Both the position numbers and the translations under genes were made by a program. 64,000 bases of DNA. It comes from Trichomonas vaginalis G3 (Eukaryota > Parabasalia > Trichomonadida > Trichomonadidae). The notes under the pieces are model-generated. The model saw only the letters and a program-made list of their open reading frames with translations. It did no database searches and had not been told where the DNA came from. Location: assembly GCF_026262505.1 (NCBI RefSeq), contig NC_067206.1, forward strand, positions 31,449,896 through 31,513,895. Reading direction: 5' to 3'. Position 1 is the first letter of the stretch. Every line of letters begins with the position of its first letter. Positions 19,901 to 28,756 of the stretch are shown here, piece by piece.

Positions 19901-20256
19901 ATCGATATTCAATACAAATGAATTCATATTATAATAGTATCTAGTATAACTAGGTATTCTATCACAGTATTTCTTCAATTTATTATAATATTTCAGCATT
20001 TTTTAGTTTCAATGCTGATTTGTTCCTTAGCTTGTAAACTATAGTTACTTTATATCTTCGGCTATTATCCTATTCAACTTAGACGTAAAAAAATTAAATA
20101 ACGTATAAATATAATTTTAATGGTAAAAGATTAAATGTTTATTCCGTATGTAATGTGATTTGATTTGGATGGTAAGATAAGTTTCAGTATAGTTTTTGTT
20201 AATTGATTAAGAATTGTTGAATAAAATTCTGGAACTTCGTCAATTTCTTTGATTCC
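19901..20256 (-). repeat. right arm of long inverted repeat
   Basis: The near-perfect inverted partner of 18914-19268. Just outside it, the minus strand supplies an ATG (20278-20280) that makes a 49-codon frame to 20131 (MELYCEEEGIKEIDEVPEF start); the left arm has the same tail without that start. It is probably a fragment of an unknown gene. Confidence 0.9.
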
Positions 20257-20620
20257 CTCTTCCTCGCAATACAACTCCATATCATTAACTTGTATTTAAA
20301 GGCTTCCATATACAAAACTATATATAATGTTTGAAAGTTAAATCCAATCTTTTTCTATTTCTAAAAAAATTGAGACCTAAACACGAGATAGCTTTCAGAA
20401 AATTTTCAGGGACATTTTTAATCATTTTTTTTATTTATTGTAATATCTTTGTTATTAAATTTGAATTGTTTAATATTTGAATGTAAAGAATTGAATAGTA
20501 ATAATTTTAGTTTTAATACATAGCTAATTGCTAAGCAAAATAATTAATTTATTGTAATTTTGACATGTAAACTAAAGGGGAATTTAGCCGGCCAAATATA
20601 TGTCACTTTTTGACTTCACC

Positions 20621-20788
20621 TCACTTCCACCATTTCGTCTTATGACACAATTGTCCGTGAAACTCACAGAAGAACAACATCATTAATAGGAGAAGAATGA
20701 AAAGGTTAACACAAAAGAAAACAATGATTGCATTCGTGAGAAAGTTCATTGAGTTCTTTATGTAAGACATGTCCTCGTCGTAGCCCAT
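20621..20788 (-). CDS. 55-residue membrane protein
   Basis: MGYDEDMSYIKNSMNF precedes one strong membrane span (about 18-41, ..AIIVFFCVNLFILLLLMMLFF) and a short basic, Trp-rich tail (CHKTKWWK). TCACTTTTTAGTTTTTTTCA lies just before the ATG, the cluster's cassette. Layout and size resemble the membrane protein at 14535-14747. Its last ~25 bp recur inverted at 18558-18583, at the other end of the palindromic block. Confidence 0.55.
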   Translation of the reverse strand: MGYDEDMSYIKNSMNFLTNAIIVFFCVNLFILLLLMMLFFCEFHGQLCHKTKWWK

Positions 20789-20818
20789 TGAAAAAAACTA
20801 AAAAGTGACATTTTTTAA

Positions 20819-21088
20819 ATGATGAACACTGACAAGACAAGATTTCGTGAGTTCGCAAATTTATTAGAACCCATGGAGAATTACACACCAGTCCAAGCAA
20901 TGGAGAAATTCAATGAACTTTATGGTGATCGCAACAATCTTAGTTACTTTACTAAGCTTTTGAAGTACTTTATTCAATTCAATTGCGAAACCTCTCCGAA
21001 TGAAGTCTTTGCTCATAATGAATTCCTTGAACTCATCTATCAGGAATTGAAATTAGCAATTCTAACAAACTTTAAACCAGAAGAATAA
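20819..21088 (+). CDS. small helical protein, related to 21888-22169
   Basis: 89 residues. GACATTTTTTAAATG reads into the start, only 30 bp from the opposite gene at 20788. The order of features (TPVQAMEKFNELYGD, a central LLKYFIQFNCE, then NEFLELIYQEL) matches 21888-22169 (VEELQSHFKEVYGN, LWNYISYLCNK, KFVEDFQYIL), so the two look like paralogues. The stop is followed by AAAAA. Family unknown. Confidence 0.6.
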   Translation: MMNTDKTRFREFANLLEPMENYTPVQAMEKFNELYGDRNNLSYFTKLLKYFIQFNCETSPNEVFAHNEFLELIYQELKLAILTNFKPEE

Positions 21089-21116
21089 AAAAATTAATTT
21101 AATAAAAATAACTTTT

Positions 21117-21311
21117 TTAGTTTGAGTCAATCATATGTCTCTGAATGAACCAATCAACAACGATTTCACCAATTTTTCTTTCAAATAAGTCACGAAAGTT
21201 CTTCATGGCATAATCGACAAATGCTTCATTGTTTTCTTTTGCATATTGCCAAGCAGCTTTTCTGAACGACTGAGCATCTTCAAAGTTTAGAACAGTTAAC
21301 TCTTCACTCAT
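21117..21311 (-). CDS. small helical protein, unknown
   Basis: 64 residues from the ATG at 21311 (MSEELTVLNFEDAQSFRKAA). The cassette TCATTTCACTTTTTTCATG supports this start over the longer frame. It contains EAFVDYAMKNFRDLFERK and ends WFIQRHMIDSN. It shares a ~46-bp two-way promoter with the gene at 21358. Family unknown. Confidence 0.55.
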   Translation of the reverse strand: MSEELTVLNFEDAQSFRKAAWQYAKENNEAFVDYAMKNFRDLFERKIGEIVVDWFIQRHMIDSN

Positions 21312-21357
21312 GAAAAAAGTGAAATGACCGCATGGTCTGACAGTGTCATTTTTAGTA
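21312..21357. promoter_or_regulatory. bidirectional initiator region
   Basis: 46 bp between two diverging starts. On the plus strand GTCATTTTTAGTAATG enters the gene at 21358; on the minus strand GGTCATTTCACTTTTTTCATG enters the gene at 21311. Both match the TCA(C/T)(T/A) initiator known from trichomonads. Transcription from here is inferred. Confidence 0.55.
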
Positions 21358-21837
21358 ATGGATTTGGAATTCAATGTCTTTGCCCAACGTCGAGTCCTTG
21401 ATCAACATGGTATTACCAAAGAAAAGTTCATTGAAGATGTTGATACCTTATTTGATTCACAAAATCAAGATCAAGATGTAATTGTTAGTCTACCTTACTT
21501 GTTGATGGTCAAAGAAAAATTGATGAATAGTTTGAAATATCCTGAATCAGAAATTTTTCGAATGATCTATAATCAAAATTTTATGGGACATTGTTTCTCA
21601 GACATGCCATTAAAGGAGTTCCATGAAGAAATAGACAAAGCCATTGAGAAATACTTCTTCTCGCTTCCAAAAGAAGATGAGGTACCAAAAGAATCAGAAG
21701 AGGAATCAGAAGATGAACAAAAAGTTTCTTTCAAAGAAATCAATGAGAAACTTGATTCAATTCTGGAAGCCATTGCTGATCTTCAGGATGAAGTTTTCTT
21801 GATTGCCAAACATTTTAATCCAAACATGAACGAATAA
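21358..21837 (+). CDS. acidic helical protein, unknown
   Basis: 159 residues from the ATG at 21358 (MDLEFNVFAQRRVLDQHG). The first ~105 residues are helical, with YLLMVKEKLMNSLKYPESEI and a WD-like FSDMPLKEFHEEIDKAI. A Glu/Ser-rich hinge follows (PKESEEESEDEQ) and then a C-terminal coiled coil (INEKLDSILEAIADLQDE). The stop is in TAAAAACC. A TAAAAACCTTATCGTTT module follows and is repeated after the next gene. Function unknown. Confidence 0.65.
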   Translation: MDLEFNVFAQRRVLDQHGITKEKFIEDVDTLFDSQNQDQDVIVSLPYLLMVKEKLMNSLKYPESEIFRMIYNQNFMGHCFSDMPLKEFHEEIDKAIEKYFFSLPKEDEVPKESEEESEDEQKVSFKEINEKLDSILEAIADLQDEVFLIAKHFNPNMNE

Positions 21838-21887
21838 AAACCTTATCGTTTACAAAACGTTATCGTTTAAAAAGTGTCATTTTTTTA
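21838..21887 (+). promoter_or_regulatory. repeated intergenic module with initiator
   Basis: AAAACCTTATCGTTTACAAA, an ACGTTATCGTTTAAAA copy, then GTCATTTTTTTAATG into the gene at 21888. A shorter copy (TAAAAACCTTATCGTTT, then TTGTCATTTTTTAAT) lies at about 22168-22208 before 22218. It combines a 3'-end TAAA, a TTATCGTTT repeat and the initiator. Confidence 0.55.
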
Positions 21888-22169
21888 ATGAGCTTGGACA
21901 AGTTTCATGAATTCTTTCAGTCATGGGTCACTAAGGAAACAGTCACAGTCGAAGAATTACAAAGTCATTTCAAAGAAGTATATGGCAATACTACCCTTAC
22001 TGATATGGAGAGTATCCGCTTATGGAATTACATTTCCTATTTGTGCAATAAATATCCTCACAAGGAGTATGATTTCTTAAAGTTCGTGGAAGATTTCCAA
22101 TACATTCTGGAACGAATGGATGAAGAAAAACAAAAACAAGGTCCTGGAATCACCTTAGTATTCTTATGA
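21888..22169 (+). CDS. small helical protein, related to 20819-21088
   Basis: 93 residues (MSLDKFHEFFQSWVTKET start). The core is VEELQSHFKEVYGNTTL and LWNYISYLCNKYPHKEYDFL, parallel in order to the gene at 20819. The initiator GTCATTTTTTTAATG touches the ATG. The stop is followed by ATAAA. Family unknown; the pair suggests local gene duplication within the cluster. Confidence 0.65.
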   Translation: MSLDKFHEFFQSWVTKETVTVEELQSHFKEVYGNTTLTDMESIRLWNYISYLCNKYPHKEYDFLKFVEDFQYILERMDEEKQKQGPGITLVFL

Positions 22170-22217
22170 ATAAAAACCTTATCGTTTAAAAAATTGTCAT
22201 TTTTTAATTTGAATTAA

Positions 22218-23249
22218 ATGAGAACGAGTAAGAAAAAAATTCCATTTAGCAAATTAAAGAAAGTCTTTGATTCTTTAAAAGAAATTAAAGAAATTAATGA
22301 TGAATATTATTCTGACGATCAATCTTACAAACCTTCAAACAACTATTTGAAAAACTTAGCACTTTTCAAGGATATTTTGGATAAAGAATACACCGGCAAA
22401 GCAAAGAAAAAAGAAATTCTTGACTTTTTGGTTGGATCAGAACCAACACCTGAAATCGAAGAACCTCATGTTGACGTTAATGATACTGAAGCTGAAATAG
22501 AGGAATTAATGAATATTCCTACAGCGCAGATACCATTAAAGAAGTCCCATGATGAAAGGTTCCAAGATTTTGTTCAAGAAGTTTCACAGAATTTGTTGAA
22601 CGGTGAATTTGATGAAAGTTTATCCAAAGAAGGTACAGAGTTTGTCAAAAGACATAAATTACAGTTCATGGATTCTAATCTTGATTGTATCGAACTGTTC
22701 CATCCATTAGATGAAGTCGCTTTCAAGAAAGTTCTTGCCTGTAATCACTACAAAAAGAAATCCAAAAATATTGAAGACAAAGGTTTGTATACATTATATT
22801 ATCTCAACAATGTTTCAGATGTAAAGCAGATCTTAGATTACTTGGATGACATTGCAACAAAAACGAAAAGAACATATAAGATCTTATGTGATTTTGGATT
22901 CGTTACTGAAGATTCTGTTACCAAACAATATTCATTAACACCACCAAAAGAAGACGAAGTTGAACGTTCAATCCCTTTCACGATCTCAAACATCAAAGAC
23001 ATGAACTCCTATAAACATTATGTTTATGCAAACATTTCTGAGAAGATGGAACAAACACACATGTCTTCAAGAATGAAATATTGTGCAATCACAACAGCTT
23101 TGTTCAAAGTTATTCCGTTAAGAAAGTCTGGCGGCAAGTTCCAAGCAAAAGGTTATGCATTCTTGAGCAAATTGAAATGCATCAGACATGTTGAAGATGA
23201 AAAAAATTTATGCACATTTAATGCTTTATATTTTCTTTTAAAGGATTAA
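22218..23249 (+). CDS. 343-residue protein, unknown
   Basis: The largest unassigned protein of the cluster. It has a basic, charged N-terminus (MRTSKKKIPFSKLKKVFD), an acidic middle (EPTPEIEEPHVDVNDTEAE) and a helical C-terminal half with HYKKKSKNIEDKGLYTLYYL and YKHYVYANISEKMEQTHMSS. No enzyme motif is recognised. GTCATTTTTTAATTTG lies ~25 bp before the ATG. Its stop codon and that of the opposite ankyrin gene share the palindrome TTAA (23246-23249), so the two genes overlap by 4 bp. It could be a replication or packaging accessory protein, but nothing shows it. Confidence 0.65.
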   Translation: MRTSKKKIPFSKLKKVFDSLKEIKEINDEYYSDDQSYKPSNNYLKNLALFKDILDKEYTGKAKKKEILDFLVGSEPTPEIEEPHVDVNDTEAEIEELMNIPTAQIPLKKSHDERFQDFVQEVSQNLLNGEFDESLSKEGTEFVKRHKLQFMDSNLDCIELFHPLDEVAFKKVLACNHYKKKSKNIEDKGLYTLYYLNNVSDVKQILDYLDDIATKTKRTYKILCDFGFVTEDSVTKQYSLTPPKEDEVERSIPFTISNIKDMNSYKHYVYANISEKMEQTHMSSRMKYCAITTALFKVIPLRKSGGKFQAKGYAFLSKLKCIRHVEDEKNLCTFNALYFLLKD

Positions 23250-24313
23250 AGTGTTATATTTTTATTTATTAAATACTGTTGTAGAGCAAGTTGGGTATCC
23301 TCATAAATATTATCCAGTGTAATCAACCTATTTTGCAATAAATATACAATTGTTTTGAAATGATTGCATCTGCAAAATATTTCAACAGCTGTATATCCAT
23401 GGTTGTCTCGTATCCAGAAATTTGCGCCTTTTTCTATAAGTTTGATTATATAATCATCAACAAGTTCTGGGTTTTGCTGGTTTGTGTCAATATAAGTTAA
23501 AGCGATTATAGGAAAAGCTCCATAATACCCCTGTACATTTGGATCAATGTTCAATTCGAAATAAAACTCTAAGATTTGATATAATAATGCTTCATAATCC
23601 TTTTGTTCCATAATAGCATCTTCTAATAATCCATTTATGTTTTCTTCAAATGTTGGAAAGGTAGTTATTACATATTTGATCCAATCAATATCCAGGTCCA
23701 CACATTTTAGAAAAAATTCAAACAATTCGTGTTGATGTGTCTGAATCATAGTTTGAACACATTGTCCATCGAATCTAATATTGTTCTTTAAAAATTCATT
23801 AATCATATCAAGATTTTTCCCCTTTACTACTTCTCGAAACAAAGATATATCCAACAATTCATTAAAATCTGGCATATTATTCCTAATAAAATTAAATATA
23901 TTCACTGCACCAAATTTGCAGCATGCTTTGAATGGTGTTATATATTTTTCACAAAAGTACAAACTAGCTGGTAATGGATTGTCGACAATATATTTTTTAA
24001 ATTCTTCAATATTATCATTAAGAAAGAACTTTTTGATCAGGTAGTTGCACTCAATATTTACAGGTGGATAAGCATCAAAATGTTCAAATAGGAAATTATA
24101 TTTATCTACCGCTTTGAAATTGGTATCTAATAAAAGATAACCCTGATTATAAAGAAAGTTTTTCATATCTATATGATATTTATTGACTAAAACATTCTTG
24201 ATTTGATCGAGAAAAACATTCATATCTTCTTCTGGTGTAAGATTAAATAATTTCTCAAAGACATCAATATAATCTGTATATGGTGCTGCGTATGGCACTT
24301 TACTGAAATCCAT
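23246..24313 (-). CDS. ankyrin-type protein (DUF3447-like)
   Basis: 355 residues of alpha-helical repeats. A clear ankyrin unit lies near the C-terminus (LIEKGANFWIRDNHGYTAVE). The middle (ACCKFGAVNIFNFIRNN, ..VVKGKNLDMINEFLKNN) matches the DUF3447/ankyrin style that is hugely expanded in Trichomonas host genomes. Such proteins usually bind other proteins. Base composition is more AT-rich than its neighbours, and no cluster-type cassette lies upstream. It may be a host gene that was already here or was captured. It converges with 22218-23249, their stop codons sharing a TTAA. Confidence 0.75.
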   Translation of the reverse strand: MDFSKVPYAAPYTDYIDVFEKLFNLTPEEDMNVFLDQIKNVLVNKYHIDMKNFLYNQGYLLLDTNFKAVDKYNFLFEHFDAYPPVNIECNYLIKKFFLNDNIEEFKKYIVDNPLPASLYFCEKYITPFKACCKFGAVNIFNFIRNNMPDFNELLDISLFREVVKGKNLDMINEFLKNNIRFDGQCVQTMIQTHQHELFEFFLKCVDLDIDWIKYVITTFPTFEENINGLLEDAIMEQKDYEALLYQILEFYFELNIDPNVQGYYGAFPIIALTYIDTNQQNPELVDDYIIKLIEKGANFWIRDNHGYTAVEIFCRCNHFKTIVYLLQNRLITLDNIYEDTQLALQQYLINKNITL

Positions 24314-24406
24314 TTATTTAATCATAATTAAAAACTAAAAATAATTTATTATTCTTTCTGAAGGAATTTGAGGGGAAAAATAATCGTCATTTTTTTCAGT
24401 TTTTTA

Positions 24407-25171
24407 ATGGCACGCACGAAGATGTTGGCAGCATTACAGAAGATGAAAGAGCAGGAACAGCGCGAGAAAGAGGAAGAAGAAAGGAGAAGAGAACAAGAGC
24501 AATGGTGGTCAGAGCAAGATGAAGAGGAAGAAGATCAGGATCAGAATCTGGAAACACCGATGGAACAAGGAACTACAGCACAAATGATACAAGGAACTAC
24601 TACACAAATGATACAAGAAGATGATGTACAAAAGCAACTGGAACAAGCAAGATCAAATCTCAATCGAGTCACTGAGGAATTGAAGAGAAGCCAGACACAT
24701 ATTAAGGAAACCCAAAGAGAAAACATTGCACTCTACGAAAAGATGAAAGCCCTGCTCAACGATCCAGAGATCAAAAGAAGAACTCAGGAACAAATCAAGA
24801 AAGACGAGGAAGAAGAAAAGAGACTTAAACAAGAAGAACTAGAAGCGGCAAAGAAAGAAGCTCAAATGCTCAGATCAGAACTTTGCGCCAGAGACAGTGA
24901 AATCAAGAAGATCATGAGGGAGTTAGAAGAAGCAAAGGCTCACACAGATCGAGGAAACAAAAAGGCTTCCTTTTGGATCTCGGACAAAGGACAAAAGATC
25001 ATTGCAGAGCTGAAATATTACGAAAACCATCAGGTTCCAGTCCCATATTGGAAATACAGAAAGATGGTTCGTGAACTCTATCCCGAAGAACCACTGATGG
25101 AGTTCGAAACACCTGATGATGTCCTTTTAAGATTTTGCTTCACGGATTTGATCAATACCTGGCGACACTAA
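24407..25171 (+). CDS. long coiled-coil protein, unknown
   Basis: 254 residues from the ATG at 24407 (MARTKMLAALQKMKEQEQ); CGTCATTTTTTTCAG lies ~15-25 bp upstream, which is why I prefer it to the longer open frame. It has a Glu/Arg coil, an acidic run (EQDEEEEDQDQ), a short internal repeat (QGTTAQMIQGTTTQMIQ), a second coil to ~180 and a C-terminal globular part (KASFWISDKGQKIIAELKYY, ..WKYRKMVRELYPEEP). The GC-rich codon choice resembles the gene at 17234. Possibly structural. The 167 bp to block B show nothing clear. Confidence 0.6.
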   Translation: MARTKMLAALQKMKEQEQREKEEEERRREQEQWWSEQDEEEEDQDQNLETPMEQGTTAQMIQGTTTQMIQEDDVQKQLEQARSNLNRVTEELKRSQTHIKETQRENIALYEKMKALLNDPEIKRRTQEQIKKDEEEEKRLKQEELEAAKKEAQMLRSELCARDSEIKKIMRELEEAKAHTDRGNKKASFWISDKGQKIIAELKYYENHQVPVPYWKYRKMVRELYPEEPLMEFETPDDVLLRFCFTDLINTWRH

Positions 25172-25338
25172 AGAAGGTACAGAAAAGAAACCAGTGCCGG
25201 AATCATTTTGGAAGACCTTCAGAGAATAATTTCCAGCCAAATCTGGAGTGAACAATATAACGTTGACCACATATTCCATTAAAAATTTCGACTAAAAACT
25301 TAGTTTTACTAATCTTTACACTTTTTTCCGTTTATTAA

Positions 25339-28300
25339 ATGAAAGACAATCAAATCATTGCTGGAGGGAAGAAACTCTTTCAAGAATTTTATAATATTCC
25401 TGAAGGAGTTAACCCAGAAACCAGACAGAAATATGTGAATGAAGCCATTGATTCTTATGAAGGATTTGACATCGCGAAAGAATCAGAAGCTCTATGTAGA
25501 AAGTTTAAAGTAAATATTGACTATTATTACTGTTCTCCTTAGGAAAAAGAAGATATAAATGTCGAAGATGTAGATTTTGAATTAGTTGAAAGTTACATCG
25601 TTGATCCGAACTACAAAACTCTCAACTTCTTGCTTACAAAGAACAAAGACGGGCAGCTACACACAGATGCAATAACAGATGTAGAGAGATTAGTAGGATT
25701 TAGAGTTTGTCCTTACTGCAAAGAAGAAGTTTACAGTCTAGTTGATGATCCAGATAGAAAGAATCAATCAAGATTTTATAAACATTGTGAGAAGTGCAAG
25801 ATGAACGGTGGTAAGTTAATTCAAGATGTACAATTGCAACCAACTCAACAACCTTACGCTCCACACATTACCAAACAGAAAATATATCAGTTCTTACTAG
25901 CTTATGGCTTACAAGATTACTACAAACCAACAAAACATTATATTACCTTTGATTTTGAAACTTTAGAAACAACAGAGGAGAAATCAATTACTAAATCAAC
26001 AACTTTAAATGCAGTGCTCAAACCTTTTATGGTCTCAAGTGTATGTGAAGATGTTACAAAGAACTTTTGTTATGCTACTGATGAAAACTTTATTATCAAT
26101 TGGATTGATTGGTTATTTGAAAGAGCAAAAGAGGTAAAGGATTTGAACATGAGTCAGTATGAAGAAGTTTTTAGTAAATTGAAAACAATTGAACAAGAAG
26201 AAAAATTTCTAAAACTACTTGAAGCTGAATATTCAAATGTAAATGTGATTGGATTTAATTCAAGCAAGTTCGATCTGAATTTAATCTTAAGAGAGTTTAA
26301 TACTGCACGATGGAAGATTTTGTCAATGCTTGGCTCTTCTTCGCAGTATAAACAAATCACCGTTCATAAGAAAGAATATCCAAATTTGCAATTCATTGAT
26401 ATCAGAAACTTTGTTGCAGGTGGCACATTAGTTCAATTTACTCAAGACTTTGGAGATAATCTCAAAAGAGTTAAATCATTCTTTCCTTATCAAGCTATAA
26501 CATGGGACAATTGGAAAGAAGAATTATTCAAAACTGAGCCCTTCACTAAAAAATGTTCTTCTCAAGTTTAACTCAACAAACAATTGCAGATGACGATTAT
26601 CAAATTTACTTGAACGATTATAAACAATTCAAAAATCGTTTAGACTATTTCATCTATTATTGTAACAAAGATGTTGAAATCATGATTAAACCGATCAATA
26701 AAATTATTGATGAAACTTTTGTTTATAAAGTTGATATGTTACATAATCTCAGTTTAAGTTCAAATGCATCAATGATCAGATATAGTTTGGCTTACAAAGA
26801 TTTCAATCCAAGTGAAAAATATCCTGAAGAAGAAAAAGATTCTAATTTCATTTTGTCAAAGAAGTATTGGCAATACAAAGTTGACTGTTATAACAAACAA
26901 GATCTAAAAGCAAAAAGAGATATTAAGAATAATGTTACAATTGATGATTTAGATTATTACAGAGATTTGATTTTGAAATCGAAATGTGCATTATGTGGTA
27001 AAGCATTTACATATGACAACAAACCAACATTAGATAGAATTGATAATGAATTAGGTCATACAAAAGAGAATTGTCAATTAATGTGTTGCTATTGCAATGT
27101 TGTTAAATCAAACAAAGATGAAGAAATAGTAAGATTAAGAGTTAATTTGCGAAACTTTGCAATCAAATATAATTTGCCAATGACATTAGATTCAGTTGAA
27201 GCATATCACATCTTAAGAAATGGTATCACGGGTGGTCTATCTAATGTTCAACATCGTATTAATATGAAGAATGTAACACATATTAACAAATTAACTTATG
27301 ACAATGGTAAAGTTTCAAATCATGACACAGATAATGTTATGACTCATTTTGTCGGTGTTGATTTCAATTCTTTGTATCCTTCATGTTTCTCATCTAATCC
27401 TCATCCATTTATCAAATACACTGACCATCGAATGTATATGCCAGGAAGATTAACTAATGTTTTAATTTGTCAATCAACAGCTCAGAAAGCAATAGCATTA
27501 GGAATAATTAAGAAGAAACAAGAATTGTTTGTTACAGAAGTTAAAGGACACATTGATGAGAAATACATTAATGATTATATTAACTTCTTACCAATTATTA
27601 GAAACTTAGACATTGTCACTAATGAAGAAACAATTGGTTCATTCATGTACAATTACATGAAAACAAATAATATCCCAGTTGATCAGAAACAAAGAAAGTT
27701 AACACAATTAGCATCTACTCATGGTGAATATATGTCATTTTCAAGTTATTATTTATGGTACCTCATTGACAGATTTCATTTCATAATTGACGATGTTAAA
27801 TCTATTTTGACATTTGCTAAGAACACTTGCTTCCATGATTTTGCAAATGAATTTATGAGAGTCAGACAAGAAGCAGAGTTGAATGGAAACAAAGGTAAAA
27901 GTTTGTTTTGCAAGATCTCTTTGAATGGATCTTATGGTTATGATGCAATGAACACTCAAAATTATACAAAATCAAAGATATTAGATGAAGATAAAGCAAG
28001 AATGGCATGCATGAGTCAAAAGTTCAAGAATATCAGAGAGATTGGTGATAATGTTTATCAAGTTATGATGAAAGATAAATATTATCGTTGTGATACATGT
28101 TTGCAAGAAGCATTCTTCACATTAGATAATGCTAAATATTGGTATTTAGTTTTCATTTACGACTTCATGTATAAGTGCATGGATACAAATAAGTTTCATT
28201 TCATTGAAGGTGATACTGATTCAAGTTATTGGGCAATTGCTGGTGATCCAAACTTACCAAACACTCAAGCATTTCAAGCAATCATCATTGACAAACAATT

Positions 28301-28745
28301 TTATGACAAGAACATTTACAAATTTGCTCCTTATGATTTCTTCTGTTTTGATCAAAAATATAAGCCAAAACTCAAAAATAAAATGGAAGAAAAACAACAT
28401 GAGAAGAAGTTATTAGGTTTAGCAATTGAGAAACAAGGAGATAACATGATAGCTTTATGTCCTAAATGTTATACTTCATTCAATGGTCAGTTGAAAGAAG
28501 ATGATTTCAAGAAGATTGCAATGAAAATGAAAGGAGTCTCATTGAAACAGAATGAACATTTAACTCCTGAGAACTATTATCAAATATTAAAAGATGGAGT
28601 TTCATTTGATGGCAAAAATATAACATTGCAATTAAAGAATGGAATGATGTCAAGATTGTCAATTGCTAAAACTGCATTAACTGGTGCTCATACTAAAGCA
28701 GTCTGTTGTGAAAATGGTTGTTGTATGCCATTCATTGCTCACTAA
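25339..28745 (+). pseudogene. block B type B DNA polymerase with HNH-like domain, broken
   Basis: A protein-primed family polymerase region with about two breaks. The N-terminal zinc-ribbon-like pattern CPYC..HCEKC is at ~25705-25810. Exonuclease motifs: FDFETLE (~25950) and NSSKFDLNLI (~26265). An HNH-like segment (CALCGK, LDRIDN, HTKENCQLMCCYCN) spans ~26985-27115. Polymerase motifs: VDFNSLYPS (~27357), LNGSYGYD (~27920) and GDTDSSYW (28209). Close kin of 58593-60806 in block C, much less close to 11866-14199. Confidence 0.85.
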
Positions 28746-28756
28746 AAAATTTATTT

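Larger units (their letters stand above)
18543..20645. mobile_element. 2.1-kb inverted-repeat (palindromic) block
   Basis: Outer inverted repeats of ~25 bp (CATAAGACGAAATGGTGG core; 18558-18583 and 20621-20646) enclose long inner arms of ~355 bp and a central tandem duplication. The right outer repeat is the 3' end of a small membrane-protein gene (20621-20788), so the outer pair may be a partial inverted gene copy rather than true transposon ends. A GCCGRCCAAATATAT motif occurs in direct orientation inside both sides. No transposase is seen. It could be an inverted duplication or an unrecognised element inserted in the cluster. Confidence 0.5.
14252..25171. other. cluster of small genes with a shared upstream cassette
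   Basis: About 18 mostly short genes on both strands, tightly packed, nearly all without a recognised family. At least ten have (G)TCA(C/T)TTTTT within ~35 bp before the ATG (e.g. before 14747-, 15389+, 16282-, 17961-, 18265+, 20788-, 21311-, 21358+, 21888+, 22218+, 24407+), and many stops lie in TAAA. The cluster abuts block A on the left and block B on the right and is split by the palindromic block at 18543-20645. It may be the accessory half of block A or a separate undescribed element; no replication or integration gene was found in it. Confidence 0.5.

Noticed and set aside
18557-20645. Reading the palindromic block as adjoining terminal repeats of blocks A and B.
   Set aside because: Sequences between outer repeats and inner arms do not match each other, and neither arm recurs at the far ends of the blocks.
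21343-21357. Earlier GTG start for the gene at 21358.
   Set aside because: The five extra codons are the initiator cassette itself; the ATG at 21358 fits the pattern of neighbours.
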